DNA of 64,000 bases from Candidatus Nanopelagicaceae bacterium (GTDB lineage: Bacteria; Actinomycetota; Actinomycetes; Nanopelagicales; Nanopelagicaceae), in contig SHVK01000003.1 of NCBI GenBank assembly GCA_009694285.1, positions 37,308 through 101,307 on the forward strand, read 5' to 3'. Below the pieces are notes generated by a model. That model worked only from the letters and a program-made list of their open reading frames with translations. It ran no database searches and had not been told where the DNA came from. The position numbers were made by a program, and so were the translations under genes. Below, piece after piece: positions 1 through 9,967 of the stretch (position 1 is its first letter; each line of letters begins with the position of its first letter).

Positions 1-671
1 GCCGAGGTTAAACCGCCTGCAATTAATTTAATTTGCATTTGTCCATATCGATAACGTTTTGTAGTTGTACCGATCTTCATCCGCAATAAGGAGTTCTCAC
101 CTGGCAAAGCGGTCGTTCCACTCCAGCGAATCGTCCAAACTCCACCTTGTGGAAGAGGTGAATTAACCCCTGTTACTGGGTCGATCATCGAAGAGATTAA
201 AGATTGACCTAATATCGAAAAAGTTAGTGAGCCCCCTAATGGCAAGGTGGTTGCTGCCATAGAAGTTTCAACTACCCCTGGAGCAAGATCACCAGGGAAA
301 ATTTGTACAACGCTAGGAATACTAGGAATAACAGGAATAACAGGAATACCAGCAATGGCGGAAAGCGATTCATTGGTGAAAGTTACTGATTGAATTTTGT
401 CAGCGATATTTATGCGCAAAAACGCCGAGTCATCAACAGGTGCAACCTCTACTCCGGAGTAGTAATGAGTCAAAATTTCAGTGGCGGTTTTCCCTTCTCG
501 AGCCATTCCAAATGCTCCCATTTGGCTCATTCCAACTCCATGGCCATAACCTGAACCGCGGAAATCAAATTTTTCAGGCAGATCCGTTGCGAAAGATGCT
601 ACTGGTGAAAGAGTTTGAAAGATTAGGAGAAAAACTAACTTAATTGAAAAGCGGCTACTAAAGATCTTCAT
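1..671 (-). CDS. SpoIID/LytB-domain secreted protein (C-terminal part outside window)
   Basis: The reading frame opens with ATG at 669-671 and stays open to the window edge, so about 223 residues are seen and the C-terminus is missing. Residues 1-28 look like a Sec signal peptide (basic start, LVFLLIF core, cut near ASFA). Residues 38-75 carry the SpoIID/LytB signature: GYGHGVGMSQMGAFGMA, then ILTHYYSGVEV. Family members modify or bind peptidoglycan outside the cell; in Actinobacteria this motif often precedes the LytB domain. A short IPVIPVIPSIPS run lies near residue 113. It overlaps the preceding ABC ATPase gene by 14 bp, which suggests translational coupling with the polysaccharide exporter. 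The exact activity is not known. Confidence 0.8.
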   Translation of the reverse strand, partial: MKIFSSRFSIKLVFLLIFQTLSPVASFATDLPEKFDFRGSGYGHGVGMSQMGAFGMAREGKTATEILTHYYSGVEVAPVDDSAFLRINIADKIQSVTFTNESLSAIAGIPVIPVIPSIPSVVQIFPGDLAPGVVETSMAATTLPLGGSLTFSILGQSLISSMIDPVTGVNSPLPQGGVWTIRWSGTTALPGENSLLRMKIGTTTKRYRYGQMQIKLIAGGLTS

Positions 672-1446
672 CAGCCGATGATGATTTTGCAACTTGAAGT
701 GATTCCTTGTAGGCCGCTACAACCTCATCAGGATTGCCGCGCATCATGATTTTTCCTTTATCTAACCAGATTACGTCGTTGCAAATCTCTTTAATTGTCG
801 CAAGCGCATGACTAACTAAAATGATTGCTCTATTTTCGCCACGTAATGTTTTGATCTTTTCTAATGATTTCTTTTTAAATTTTGCATCACCAGTACTTAA
901 GGCTTCATCTACAATCAATACATCTGGTTCAACAACTACTGCTACGGCAAATGCTAAACGTGAGTACATGCCTGCAGAGTAGGTTTTCATGGGTGAATCG
1001 ATTGCTTCACCGATATCTGCAAAATCAGCGATTGCCGAAAATCTTTCTTCTATTTCGGCGCGCGTTAATCCAGCAGCTAACCCACCAAGAATTACATTTT
1101 CGCGTCCAGTTAACCGTGCATTAAATCCCACTCCTAATGAAAGTAGCGTACTTACTTGACCGTAAACTTCTACTCTTCCAGCTGTTGGTGGAACGATCCC
1201 AGCTACTACTCGCATCAAAGATGATTTACCGGCGCCATTTGCTCCGATTACTCCCAAAACCGATCCATATGGGATTTCAAGATTTAAATTTGTCAGAGCG
1301 TTGACAGTCCGAATTTTACGACCAGTACGAGTTAGTGCTTGTCGAAAAGTTGGCTTCTTTTGCACAGTAGTTTTATAAGTTAAATTCAAATTGCGAACAG
1401 AGATAGCCACCTGTCCGGCTTTGTGGGTTTCAGATTCGAAGAGCAA
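658..1446 (-). CDS. Polysaccharide ABC exporter ATP-binding protein (Wzt/TagH-like)
   Basis: 262-residue ABC ATPase. Walker A GANGAGKS lies at about 68-75, the signature is the Wzt/TagH-type YSAGMYSRLAF (about 156-166), and Walker B is VLIVDEA (about 176-182). The H-loop follows as LVSHAL. About 45 residues precede the core, as in O-antigen/teichoic-acid exporters. There is no long C-terminal carbohydrate-binding domain, so it is the short form. Its start overlaps the permease gene by 17 bp. Together they should flip a lipid-linked glycan across the membrane. The glycan itself cannot be read from sequence. Confidence 0.9.
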   Translation of the reverse strand: MLFESETHKAGQVAISVRNLNLTYKTTVQKKPTFRQALTRTGRKIRTVNALTNLNLEIPYGSVLGVIGANGAGKSSLMRVVAGIVPPTAGRVEVYGQVSTLLSLGVGFNARLTGRENVILGGLAAGLTRAEIEERFSAIADFADIGEAIDSPMKTYSAGMYSRLAFAVAVVVEPDVLIVDEALSTGDAKFKKKSLEKIKTLRGENRAIILVSHALATIKEICNDVIWLDKGKIMMRGNPDEVVAAYKESLQVAKSSSADEDL

Positions 1447-2254
1447 ATTCGCGCTCCCTTCTCATAAACATAAATATCGCAATCAACAAAAGAGCAAATG
1501 CCCAAGAAAACATCGTTACGAAATTTGCAAGAGAAGGGGCGGATCCATTAATTAGTATCTCTGTCCAGGAACCAATAAATGTATATAGCGGATTTAAATA
1601 TGAAATTGGTTTTAGCGCTGGTTTCAATTGTTCTACCGTATAGAGGACTGGTGATAAATAAAGCCATGCGCGAGTAAAGTACGGTAAGAAATTTCTGGTA
1701 TCACGGAAATACACATTTAGAATTGAAGTTAAAATTGCTACTGCTAGTGCAAAAATTATTGATGCAAGTAAGACTGGCATAAGATAAAAAAGTTCGGGAC
1801 CAATTGGTAGTCCAAGGATCAAGTGAATGAAACCTAAAACAAAAAAGGTTGGTAAAAACTTAAAAAACGAGATAACGGTTGCTGAAATTGGAAGTATCAA
1901 TCTCGGGAATGCGGAGTTAAGTACTAATTTGCCGCCACTAGTAATTGATTTAGATCCAGCCATCATAGAATTTGTAATAAAATAAAATAAAAATAATCCC
2001 GCAGTTAAATGAGCAAATCTTTCTGAATCAGTATTCCCTCCAAGAACTATTATCAACAAAAAGTAAACAAATGCCAGAAAAAGTGGATTTAAAATCAGCC
2101 AAAGTTGCCCAAAGACGGATCCAAAATTTTGAGCGCGCAACTCTGACCGCGAATAAGCACTAATAAATTCACGGCGGCGCCAAACGTCAGAAAAGTAGGG
2201 TATGACCGGAGGTAGTCCTCCTTTAAATGGCTCATATATCTGTACTTTTCCCAT
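1430..2254 (-). CDS. Polysaccharide ABC exporter permease (Wzm/TagG-like, ABC-2 type)
   Basis: 274 residues with about six hydrophobic segments (for example PLFLAFVYFLLIIVLGG and FLPTFFVLGFIHLILGL), ending in a basic RRERE-rich tail. An N-terminal amphipathic stretch with RRREFISAYSRSELRAQ precedes the first membrane helix, as in the Wzm/TagG family. It is the membrane half of the exporter whose ATPase follows with a 17 bp overlap. A glycosyltransferase gene lies 16 bp upstream. There is no good Shine-Dalgarno before the ATG at 2252-2254, so expression may depend on coupling to the upstream gene. Confidence 0.88.
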   Translation of the reverse strand: MGKVQIYEPFKGGLPPVIPYFSDVWRRREFISAYSRSELRAQNFGSVFGQLWLILNPLFLAFVYFLLIIVLGGNTDSERFAHLTAGLFLFYFITNSMMAGSKSITSGGKLVLNSAFPRLILPISATVISFFKFLPTFFVLGFIHLILGLPIGPELFYLMPVLLASIIFALAVAILTSILNVYFRDTRNFLPYFTRAWLYLSPVLYTVEQLKPALKPISYLNPLYTFIGSWTEILINGSAPSLANFVTMFSWAFALLLIAIFMFMRREREFALRI

Positions 2255-2270
2255 TTGCTTATCGTACTGG

Positions 2271-3254
2271 CTAGCCTCGATGTAGACCTCTTTTTGATGA
2301 GGTAAGGAAGCCCAAGCCCCAAGACATATGCATCGTTAACAGAACTATCGGCAGCATGAGCTTTGTCGGAAAACTCTTTCCTACGATAAGTCCACTAACT
2401 ACCACTCCCACTAAATATCCAATTGGTGCGATTAAAAAGATAGATGAGAAAAGCATGCCCGCAAAAAATCCAACAGTACTTATTGCCAAAGTTACTGGCG
2501 GTGCCAAATATCTTAAGTTGATAGTGCCAGGATGTGTTCGCATTACTTCACGGCGCCATCTGCCATATTCAAAATACTGTTTTGCTAGCGCACGTACGGA
2601 AGATCTAGGACGATATGTAACATGTAAATCTGGTTGAAAATAAACTACTCCACCATTTTTCCGCAATCTAAAATTCAACTCCCAATCTTGGGCGCGAATA
2701 AAAGCTGGATCAAAACCACCAATCGCATCAATTGCGGATTTTAGAAAAACGCCAAGATAAACAGTGTCTGTAGGTCCTGCTTGTCCGCCTGTATGAAAAC
2801 GTGAACCTCCAACACCAACAGGTGATCGCATTGCTAACGCCACACTTTTTTCAAATAATGTTTCACCTTGCGCTGCCATGATGCCGCCAACATTTACTGC
2901 ACCAGTTTCAAGTAATGTCTTTACTGCAATCCGAATGTAATCTTTTGGCAAAAGGGCATGACCATCTACTCGAACAATAATTGGGTGAATTGCTGCAGCA
3001 ATTGCGGCATTTAAAGCTGATGCTGTTTTGCCACTCGGGTTTTGAATCAATTTAATTCGAGAATCTTTCTGAACTAATTGGGCAGCTATCGCATTTGTTT
3101 GATCTTTTGATGGTCCCAGCGCCAAAATAATTTCAAAATCACCTTTGAAATCTTGTCCCGTAATGGCAGCCAAAGTTGCCGCTAAGTATTTCTCCTCATT
3201 TAAGACGGGGAGGATCACTGAGACGGAGTTCTCTTGATCATCGGGCGTGGTCAT
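2271..3254 (-). CDS. Family 2 glycosyltransferase with C-terminal membrane helices
   Basis: 327 residues from the ATG at 3252-3254. An open frame continues to 3422, but that extension overlaps the divergent LCP gene and lacks family similarity, so the shorter start is preferred. The GT-A fold begins SVSVILPVLNEEKYL; the DXD-like motif is in VRVDGHA, and AQDWELNFRLRKNGG matches the (E/Q)D-W acceptor motif. The last about 80 residues hold two or three hydrophobic segments. It probably transfers a sugar at the inner membrane face for the glycan exported by the next two genes. Donor and acceptor are unknown. Confidence 0.88.
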   Translation of the reverse strand: MTTPDDQENSVSVILPVLNEEKYLAATLAAITGQDFKGDFEIILALGPSKDQTNAIAAQLVQKDSRIKLIQNPSGKTASALNAAIAAAIHPIIVRVDGHALLPKDYIRIAVKTLLETGAVNVGGIMAAQGETLFEKSVALAMRSPVGVGGSRFHTGGQAGPTDTVYLGVFLKSAIDAIGGFDPAFIRAQDWELNFRLRKNGGVVYFQPDLHVTYRPRSSVRALAKQYFEYGRWRREVMRTHPGTINLRYLAPPVTLAISTVGFFAGMLFSSIFLIAPIGYLVGVVVSGLIVGKSFPTKLMLPIVLLTMHMSWGLGFLTSSKRGLHRG

Positions 3255-3291
3255 ATAGGTAAGAAGGTACCCTCCGTTTAGGCTGTGCGCT

Positions 3292-4464
3292 GTGAAAGCC
3301 ACCGAAACTTTGCTCGCAGGTCGCACTTCTGGGCAACGCCGGATGGCCTTGCTTTCGACAATTATTGTGCTGATTTCGGCAGTTTCGTGGGGTTCCTTCT
3401 CATTAGCAGCAGCAAGCATCAAACGCGTAGATGTATTTAAAGGGCGAGTGGAACGACCAGATCGCCTTGCGGGGTCGGCGATAAATTACTTAATAGTTGG
3501 TTCAGATACCCGAGTCGGATTAACCAAAGCCGAGATTAAAGAGTTAAGAGTAGGTTCAACTGCAGTCGCGGCCGGCAAACGGGCCGACACCATGATTTTG
3601 GTGCACATCAGTAAAGCACGAGACCGCGCAACAATTATTTCAATACCTAGAGATACATTTGCAACTGTTCCAGAGTGGACTGATAGCACCGGAAAAGTCC
3701 ATCCTGCAAGTTATTCCAAGATTAATGAGACTTTTGGAAAAGGCGATGCAAAATTACTAGTACAGACTTTAGAGAGTATGACCAACTTACGTATTGACCA
3801 TTATGTTGAAGTAAGTTTTCTGGGATTTAAAAGTATGGTTGACGCACTTGGTGGTGTAACAATTTGTAATAAAAAAAATATTAATGATCCAAAGAGTTAT
3901 TTAGTTCTAAAGGCTGGTCTCCATAAATTAAATGGAATTGATTCTCTTAAATATGTAAGAACTAGATCCTTTGATGGAATGGGTGATTTAGGGCGCATGC
4001 AAAGACAGCAGCAGTTTGTAAGTGCAATGATCAGAACAGCTGCAAGTAAAAGTACGTTACTAAATCCAGTAAAAGTCGTTAAATTTATAAATGCCGGACT
4101 TGCCTCTGTTGTAACTGATCCTGATTTAACGCAAGATGATTTGATCGTGCTTGCTGAACAGCTGCGTGGCATCTCCACCAAGAAAGTACGAACGTTGACA
4201 GTGCCGCTATCCAATACTTTCTATAACAGCCGCGGAGTCCGCGGTTCTGTTCTCTGGGATAAAAAATTAGCTCCCGCACTTTGGGAAACATTAATAAAAG
4301 ATGAAGATTTGGTTAAGGAAGTAGCAGTAACTCCATCAGAAAGTGCATCTCCCTCTGAGACTTCTGAGACTTCTGATTCTCCAAGCGCGAAACCAAGTAC
4401 TGAGATCATTGATCCCTTTAAAACTCGTACAGCAGAGGCAGATACTTGCGGCTCGCTCCGTTAA
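3292..4464 (+). CDS. LytR-CpsA-Psr (LCP) family cell-wall glycopolymer transferase
   Basis: 390 residues from GTG 3292; an ATG at 3343, just before the membrane helix, is an alternative start. One N-terminal helix (ALLSTIIVLISAVSW) anchors an outer catalytic domain. The domain shows the LCP pyrophosphate-binding residues: VGSDTR, RADTMILVHI and SIPRDTF. LCP enzymes move lipid-linked glycopolymers onto peptidoglycan or other wall acceptors. The C-terminus has a low-complexity Ser/Glu/Pro stretch (SESASPSETSETSDSPSAK). It is divergent from the glycosyltransferase (37 bp apart) and followed 31 bp later by UDP-glucose dehydrogenase, consistent with one surface-glycan locus. Confidence 0.92.
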   Translation: MKATETLLAGRTSGQRRMALLSTIIVLISAVSWGSFSLAAASIKRVDVFKGRVERPDRLAGSAINYLIVGSDTRVGLTKAEIKELRVGSTAVAAGKRADTMILVHISKARDRATIISIPRDTFATVPEWTDSTGKVHPASYSKINETFGKGDAKLLVQTLESMTNLRIDHYVEVSFLGFKSMVDALGGVTICNKKNINDPKSYLVLKAGLHKLNGIDSLKYVRTRSFDGMGDLGRMQRQQQFVSAMIRTAASKSTLLNPVKVVKFINAGLASVVTDPDLTQDDLIVLAEQLRGISTKKVRTLTVPLSNTFYNSRGVRGSVLWDKKLAPALWETLIKDEDLVKEVAVTPSESASPSETSETSDSPSAKPSTEIIDPFKTRTAEADTCGSLR

Positions 4465-4495
4465 TTCTGGGCGAATCATGCGCTAATCTTGAAGG

Positions 4496-5812
4496 GTGTC
4501 TGAAACTTTGAAAATCTCGGTAATCGGTACCGGCTACTTAGGTGCAACCCACGCAGCATGTATGTCAAAACTTGGATATACAGTTGTTGGAATTGACTCT
4601 GATAGTGCAAAAATTTCAGCACTTCAAAAAGGTCAACTACCTTTCTATGAGCCAGGGCTAGCAGAGTTATTAGTTGAACAGTTAGCAACTGGTCGTTTAA
4701 CTTTTACAACATCTTTTGATATGGCAAAAGATGCAGATATCCACTTTCTGTGTGTTGGCACGCCGCAAAAGGCTGGAAGTAACGCTGCCGATCTCACCTA
4801 TGTAAATGGCGCATTTGATCAACTGCTGCCACATTTAAAAGTTGGCTCCTTAGTTGCTGGAAAATCCACAGTTCCAGTTGGAACCGCAGATTTGCTGGCG
4901 GCTAAATTAGATGCACAAGCCCCACACTCTGATTTGGCATGGAATCCGGAATTTCTTCGTGAGGGTTTTGCGATTGAAGATACTCTCGAGCCAAATCGTT
5001 TAGTTGTTGGCGTTCGTAAACCTGAATCTGAAAAATTACTTGCCGAGTTATACGCACCTCTTATTACCGCCGGCGTTCCGTGGATCTCTTCTGATCTAAG
5101 TACCGCCGAACTTGTCAAAGTTGCGGCAAACTCATTTTTAGCTACAAAGATTTCTTTTATTAATGCGATGGCGGAAATTTGTGAAGCAGCTGGTGGTGAT
5201 GTCACTGTTCTTGCAAAAGCAATTGGATATGACCCACGAATTGGAAGCCGTTTTCTTCAAGCTGGAATTGGATTTGGTGGTGGCTGCCTTCCAAAAGATA
5301 TTCGAGCATTTATGGCGCGTGCCGAAGAAATTGGAGCAAACCAGGCAGTTGAATTTTTACGTGAGATAGATGCAATCAATCTTCGCGCACGTACACGGAT
5401 GGTTGATGTAGTTAGCTCTGAATTGAGTCAAGGATTAAAAGGCGCCCGAATTGCAGTTTTAGGTGCAGCATTTAAACCAGATAGTGATGATGTGCGTGAC
5501 TCCCCAGCACTTGATATCGCCGCATCCCTACTTGCAAAAGGTGCGAGTGTTGTTGTTCATGATCCAAAAGCCATTGACAATGCTCGTTTACGGTTTCCCA
5601 ACTTAGAGTTCGCAACCGATATCAAAAGCGCTCTTACTGAGGCAGATATAACTTTGCACCTTACCGAGTGGAAGGTTTATCGCGAACTAGACCCGGTTGA
5701 GATTAAAAAATGGGTAAAAAGTGCGAAGATAATTGATGGTAGAAACGCTTTAGATAGCGATAAATACTTATTGGCCGGATGGCGCTTCCGGGCTTTGGGA
5801 CGCAATCTTTAA
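4496..5812 (+). CDS. UDP-glucose 6-dehydrogenase family protein
   Basis: 438 residues, GTG start at 4496 preceded by GAAGG. The N-terminal Rossmann domain has [11 protein letters not shown] and binds NAD. The catalytic Cys is in GGGCLPKD (about residue 262), and the C-terminal UDP-binding domain includes [15 protein letters not shown]. It oxidises UDP-glucose (or a related nucleotide sugar) to the uronate, a precursor for acidic surface polysaccharide, which fits the upstream exporter, glycosyltransferase and LCP genes. The 3' end overlaps purE, on the other strand, by 45 bp. The substrate could also be GDP-mannose, but sequence style favours UDP-glucose. Confidence 0.92.
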   Translation: MSETLKISVIGTGYLGATHAACMSKLGYTVVGIDSDSAKISALQKGQLPFYEPGLAELLVEQLATGRLTFTTSFDMAKDADIHFLCVGTPQKAGSNAADLTYVNGAFDQLLPHLKVGSLVAGKSTVPVGTADLLAAKLDAQAPHSDLAWNPEFLREGFAIEDTLEPNRLVVGVRKPESEKLLAELYAPLITAGVPWISSDLSTAELVKVAANSFLATKISFINAMAEICEAAGGDVTVLAKAIGYDPRIGSRFLQAGIGFGGGCLPKDIRAFMARAEEIGANQAVEFLREIDAINLRARTRMVDVVSSELSQGLKGARIAVLGAAFKPDSDDVRDSPALDIAASLLAKGASVVVHDPKAIDNARLRFPNLEFATDIKSALTEADITLHLTEWKVYRELDPVEIKKWVKSAKIIDGRNALDSDKYLLAGWRFRALGRNL

Positions 5813-6295
5813 GGCTTTTGCTTTTATTTTTACAGTTTCATTTAATTCAGCCATTTGATTTTCAATTGCTTTAACCAAATCTGGATTGCCAACGCTCAAC
5901 ATCCTTACCGCCAATAATCCAGCATTTTTTGCATTACCAATTCCAACAGTTGCTACAGGTATTCCGGCAGGCATCTGTGCAATTGATAATAAGGAGTCAA
6001 TGCCTTCTAAAGCTTTAAGCAGGATAGGTACGCCAATTACCGGTAGTGCGCTAATTGATGCGAGCATTCCAGGAAGATGAGCGGCACCACCTGCCCCAGC
6101 AATAATTATTTTGATTCCACGGCTTGCCGCACTTTTCCCAAATGTCATCATCTCTTCTGGCATCCGGTGTGCAGAAAGTAGTTCAACCTCGTAGGCAATT
6201 TTGAACTCGGCAAGTGTTAGCGCAGCCGCTTCCATTATTGGCCAATCAGAATCTGAACCCATCACAATGGCAACCTCTGGATTTAGACCGCTCAT
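5768..6295 (-). CDS. purE: N5-carboxyaminoimidazole ribonucleotide mutase PurE
   Basis: 175 residues. It converts N5-CAIR to CAIR in purine synthesis, working after PurK. Class I PurE motifs are present: GSDSDWPIM at the start, the catalytic His in SAHRMPEEM, and the glycine-rich [12 protein letters not shown]. It lies 22 bp downstream of purK and probably shares its transcript. The last 45 bp overlap the 3' end of the convergent UDP-glucose dehydrogenase gene, so the C-terminal [13 protein letters not shown] segment is encoded opposite that gene's end. Confidence 0.97.
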   Translation of the reverse strand: MSGLNPEVAIVMGSDSDWPIMEAAALTLAEFKIAYEVELLSAHRMPEEMMTFGKSAASRGIKIIIAGAGGAAHLPGMLASISALPVIGVPILLKALEGIDSLLSIAQMPAGIPVATVGIGNAKNAGLLAVRMLSVGNPDLVKAIENQMAELNETVKIKAKALKIASQSPEAPSGQ

Positions 6296-6317
6296 TAATG
6301 ACTCCTCTTACTCATGC

Positions 6318-7430
6318 TCACTCATCTACAACTCCACTTATGTAATCGATTGCATGCGCTGCTCGACTACGCAAATCAGCTAAATCTGCTCCAATGACGG
6401 TTGCATGTCCAACTTTACGGCCCGGACGCACCTCTTTGCCATAAATATGAATTTTTAGTTCGGGATCGCGAGCAAACAAATGCAAATAAGGTCGATATAG
6501 ATCTGAATTATCGGTTCCCAAAATATTTGCCATCACTGCCCATTTGGCGGTCATTTTTGTTTCGCCCAGAGGTAAATCTAAAACTGCGCGCAGATGCTGC
6601 TCAAATTGGCTAGTGACTGAACCTTCAATACTCCAATGACCTGAGTTGTGTGGCCTGAGCGCAATTTCATTGACAATTAATTTATCTCCAACTTGAAAAA
6701 GTTCGACAGCCATTACTCCAACTAGCTTTATTGAATTTGCGATATCACTTGCAATTTTTTGGGCAAGATTTGCAACTTCTTCAGAGAGATTGGGTGCTGG
6801 GGTAATTGTTTCGATGCAAATTCCATCGCGCTGAATCGTCTCACTCACTGCCCAAGTAGCCACTTGATTATGAGGCGAACGCGCAATCAAAATCGCAAGT
6901 TCTCGATCAAATGGAACTACTTCTTCATAAAGTGCTTTGCCCCATTCGGCGATAACTTTTTTTGCAGAAAGTTGATCTTTTACTAAGTGCACTCCACGAC
7001 CGTCATATCCCCCGGTAATTGATTTTAGAATTGCTGGAAATGCCGGAATAGCAGCGGCGCTATCTATAACTTGCCAGTTCGGACAAGGAATCTGGTTCTC
7101 AGTAAAAACTTTGCGCATATGTGCTTTGTCTTGAGCCACAAGGAGTGAGTTAGAACTTGGTCTAATCACAAAACCTTCAGCTTCAAGTGCGCGTATATGT
7201 CCATTTGGAACTAATTCATGTTCGAAAGTTAAAAAATCACATTTTTTAGCAAAGTTTCGCAGTACTTCTAAATCTCGGTAATCGCCAATCTCTACTTTTG
7301 CAATCTTTGCTGCGCTATCAGATCCATCTGTTGCCAAAATCTTTAGATTGATTCCAAGAGCGATCGCTGGAGCCAAGGACATCTGCGCAAGTTGGCCCGC
7401 CCCAATCATTCCGACAGTTGGCCCGCTCAT
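6318..7430 (-). CDS. purK: 5-(carboxyamino)imidazole ribonucleotide synthase PurK
   Basis: 370-residue ATP-grasp enzyme that carboxylates AIR with bicarbonate and ATP to N5-CAIR, the substrate of PurE encoded just downstream. Visible motifs: GMIGAGQLAQM at the N-terminus, the ATP-grasp loop TGGYDGRGV, and the metal-binding VNEIALRPHNSGHW near residue 250. Length is normal for the family. birA ends 21 bp upstream, so birA-purK-purE may form one leftward operon. Confidence 0.97.
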   Translation of the reverse strand: MSGPTVGMIGAGQLAQMSLAPAIALGINLKILATDGSDSAAKIAKVEIGDYRDLEVLRNFAKKCDFLTFEHELVPNGHIRALEAEGFVIRPSSNSLLVAQDKAHMRKVFTENQIPCPNWQVIDSAAAIPAFPAILKSITGGYDGRGVHLVKDQLSAKKVIAEWGKALYEEVVPFDRELAILIARSPHNQVATWAVSETIQRDGICIETITPAPNLSEEVANLAQKIASDIANSIKLVGVMAVELFQVGDKLIVNEIALRPHNSGHWSIEGSVTSQFEQHLRAVLDLPLGETKMTAKWAVMANILGTDNSDLYRPYLHLFARDPELKIHIYGKEVRPGRKVGHATVIGADLADLRSRAAHAIDYISGVVDE

Positions 7431-7451
7431 AGTTGTAATCCTACTTGAAGA

Positions 7452-8243
7452 TTACTGGATGGCTCGAAGATGAGTTATGTCAGCAGAGACGATAGTTTCA
7501 CCGCTGGAAATCAGCAATCCACCATTTTCTGCAATACCAATGGCAGTACTTTCTTTTGTATCTCCATTTTGAAAATCCAACTTAATCTCTTTTCCAAGAG
7601 TCGCTGACAGCTTTGAATATTTTTTAAGAATTTCAACATTATCGCTAGTTAGGTTCCAGGCATCGAATTCAGTTCTAATCTCTTGCAGCAAATAGGCAAT
7701 CAATTGTTCGCGGGCTTTGATTATCTCTTCTTCACATTCTAAAAGTAATGAGGTTGCAGTCGGGACTGGAAGTTCATCTCTATCTTGTAAAACATTTATT
7801 CCAATTCCAACAACAACACAATCTTCAAATTGCTCTGCGATTATCCCGCCAACTTTCAAATCTCCAATCAGAATATCATTTGGCCATTTCAATACTGGCG
7901 CTAATCCGCAGTATTTTGAAATTGCATTTGCAGCCGCAACACCAACAATTAATGGGATCCATCCTTGATCTGCTGAATTTCGGATTGGATATAGGACTGT
8001 AGAAAGTAGGAGTGCAACTTGGGGTGGAGTTTCAAATGTACGCGTTAACCGTCCACGTCCGGCGCTTTGGTGATCGGCGATAAATACTGTACCCGCAGGT
8101 ATTTTTTCGGTCTTTAACAATTCGACCAGTTTGATCTGCGTTGAGGGAATACTCTCAAAGAGGCTTACTCGCCAGTAACTATCACCAAGTAGTGAGATGA
8201 TTTGTTCCTGATTTAATGGCGCTCGCTGCCAGTTGCTAATCAT
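7452..8243 (-). CDS. birA: Biotin--[acetyl-CoA-carboxylase] ligase, monofunctional BirA
   Basis: 263 residues from ATG 8241-8243. A GTG-style start at 8279 would overlap the divergent carboxylase gene and is less likely. The enzyme makes biotinyl-AMP and attaches biotin to the carrier lysine of acyl-CoA carboxylase. The adenylate loop SAGRGRLTR and the KWPNDI motif are both present. There is no N-terminal DNA-binding domain, so it should not act as the E. coli-type biotin repressor. It is divergent from the biotin-dependent carboxylase genes, separated by only 18 bp, an apt pairing of enzyme and substrate. Confidence 0.94.
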   Translation of the reverse strand: MISNWQRAPLNQEQIISLLGDSYWRVSLFESIPSTQIKLVELLKTEKIPAGTVFIADHQSAGRGRLTRTFETPPQVALLLSTVLYPIRNSADQGWIPLIVGVAAANAISKYCGLAPVLKWPNDILIGDLKVGGIIAEQFEDCVVVGIGINVLQDRDELPVPTATSLLLECEEEIIKAREQLIAYLLQEIRTEFDAWNLTSDNVEILKKYSKLSATLGKEIKLDFQNGDTKESTAIGIAENGGLLISSGETIVSADITHLRAIQ

Positions 8244-8261
8244 GAGAGGTACGGTACGGGT

Positions 8262-9833
8262 ATGAGCGGTGACATTCACACAACTGCAGGAAAACTCGAA
8301 GATTTACAGGCGCGAATTAATGCAGCCACGCATGCCGGCTCCGAACGCGCAATTGAAAAACAACATGCCAAAGGCAAAATGACAGCACGTGAACGGATCG
8401 CCGCCCTGGTTGATGTTGATTCATTTACCGAATTTGATGAATTAGCCCGTCACCGCAGTGTCAACTTCGATATGCCACAAAATCGTCCATATGGCGATGG
8501 TGTAGTTACCGGTATCGCCACGGTAGATGGAAGACCAATCGCACTCTTCTCGCAAGATTTCACCGTGATGGGTGGAAGTCTTGGTGAAGTTTTTGGGGAA
8601 AAAATTGTGAAAGTTATGGATTTCGCATTGCGCACTGGCGTTCCACTTATTGGAATCAATGATTCGGGTGGAGCTCGAATCCAAGAAGGTGTGGTTTCAC
8701 TTGGTCGCTATGGTGAAATTTTCCGTCGTAATTCCCGTTCTTCTGGCGTAATACCGCAAATTTCATTAATTCTTGGACCGTGCGCTGGTGGTGCGGTTTA
8801 CTCACCAGCAATGACAGATTTCACAATTATGGTTGATCAAACTTCACATATGTTCATCACCGGACCTGAAGTAATTAAAACCGTCACAGGTGAAGAAGTC
8901 GAGATGGAAGAACTTGGTGGCGCACTCACTCATAATTCAAGAACTGGAAACTCTCACTACTTGGCCACTAATGAATTAGATGCAATTGATTATGTAAAAA
9001 CCTTGTTGTCTTACTTGCCAAGCAATAACACTGACAAGCCACCAGTTTTTCCAGTTAGTGGTTCAGATACTTTGCACTCAAGTGATCTTGCGCTAAATAC
9101 TTTGATACCTGATGCACCAAACCAGCCTTATGACATGCACCAAGTTATAAAGGCTTTGCTTGATGATTCTGAATTTTTAGAAGTGCAAGAACTTTTTGCG
9201 CCCAACATAATTATTGGATTTGGAAGAATTGAAGGACGCTCTGTTGGCGTTGTTGCTAATCAGCCCATGCAACTGGCAGGAACTTTAGATATTAACGCGA
9301 GCGAAAAGGCGGCAAGGTTTGTTAGGACTTGTGACGCGTTTGGGATTCAAATATTAACTTTGGTTGATGTACCTGGATTTTTGCCTGGTACTGATCAAGA
9401 GTGGAATGGAATTATTAGACGTGGCGCTAAATTGCTCTACGCCTATGGAGAAGCATCAGTTCCAATGGTCACTTTGATTACGCGAAAAGCCTACGGCGGC
9501 GCATATGACGTGATGGGATCTAAACATTTAGGTGCTGATATTAACTTCGCTTGGCCAACTGCGCAGATTGCTGTGATGGGTGCCCAAGGCGCAATAAATA
9601 TTTTGTATCGAAAAGAGCTCACAGATGCTAATAACTCTGAAGAGTTGCGTAAAAAACTAATAACAGAGTATGACGACACACTTGCTAATCCTTATCTTGC
9701 GGCAGAGCGTGGCTTCATTGATGCTGTCATTGAACCGCAGCAAAGTCGAATTCTGATCACACGTGCGTTCCGTGCTCTACAAAACAAAAAAGATGTTCTG
9801 CCTTATCGTAAGCATGGAAATATCCCACTGTAA
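8262..9833 (+). CDS. pccB: Acyl-CoA carboxylase carboxyltransferase (beta) subunit, propionyl-CoA type
   Basis: 523 residues with the two crotonase-fold carboxyltransferase halves. Motifs include GGARIQEGV (about residue 135) and [12 protein letters not shown] (about 168) in the N-half, and [12 protein letters not shown] (about 407) in the C-half. It moves the carboxyl group from biotin to propionyl-CoA (or acetyl-CoA). It is the first gene of the unit beta-epsilon-maf-alpha, each overlapping the next by 1-8 bp. Resemblance to AccD5/PccB plus a methylmalonyl-CoA mutase gene nearby favour propionyl-CoA, though actinobacterial enzymes can be promiscuous. Confidence 0.94.
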   Translation: MSGDIHTTAGKLEDLQARINAATHAGSERAIEKQHAKGKMTARERIAALVDVDSFTEFDELARHRSVNFDMPQNRPYGDGVVTGIATVDGRPIALFSQDFTVMGGSLGEVFGEKIVKVMDFALRTGVPLIGINDSGGARIQEGVVSLGRYGEIFRRNSRSSGVIPQISLILGPCAGGAVYSPAMTDFTIMVDQTSHMFITGPEVIKTVTGEEVEMEELGGALTHNSRTGNSHYLATNELDAIDYVKTLLSYLPSNNTDKPPVFPVSGSDTLHSSDLALNTLIPDAPNQPYDMHQVIKALLDDSEFLEVQELFAPNIIIGFGRIEGRSVGVVANQPMQLAGTLDINASEKAARFVRTCDAFGIQILTLVDVPGFLPGTDQEWNGIIRRGAKLLYAYGEASVPMVTLITRKAYGGAYDVMGSKHLGADINFAWPTAQIAVMGAQGAINILYRKELTDANNSEELRKKLITEYDDTLANPYLAAERGFIDAVIEPQQSRILITRAFRALQNKKDVLPYRKHGNIPL

Positions 9834-9967
9834 TGGGAACTATAAAAATTATTAAGGGTGAGGCAACTGTTAAAGAAATTGCTGCTATCGAAAAGGCGTT
9901 ATCTCAACGGAAATCTCAACTTATCAATAATAGTAATTACGGAAAAACGGAAATAATTCGTGACTAA
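9833..9967 (+). CDS. Acyl-CoA carboxylase epsilon subunit (mini-protein)
   Basis: A 44-residue ORF starts at ATG 9833-9835, overlapping the beta-subunit stop by one base (TAATG), and ends at 9967, overlapping the GTG start of maf by 8 bp. The N-terminus [19 protein letters not shown] and the A-x-x-AL-SQR pattern match the small actinobacterial carboxylase epsilon subunit (AccE/PccE, PF13822-like), which lies in this position and tunes alpha-beta assembly. It is short even for that family. The identification rests on position and a short motif. Confidence 0.8.
   Translation: MGTIKIIKGEATVKEIAAIEKALSQRKSQLINNSNYGKTEIIRD

Noticed and set aside
3268..3273. TACCCT upstream of the LCP gene, like the groES and rplM -10 boxes.
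   Set aside because: No TTGACC-like box at 16-19 bp spacing, so it was not called a promoter.
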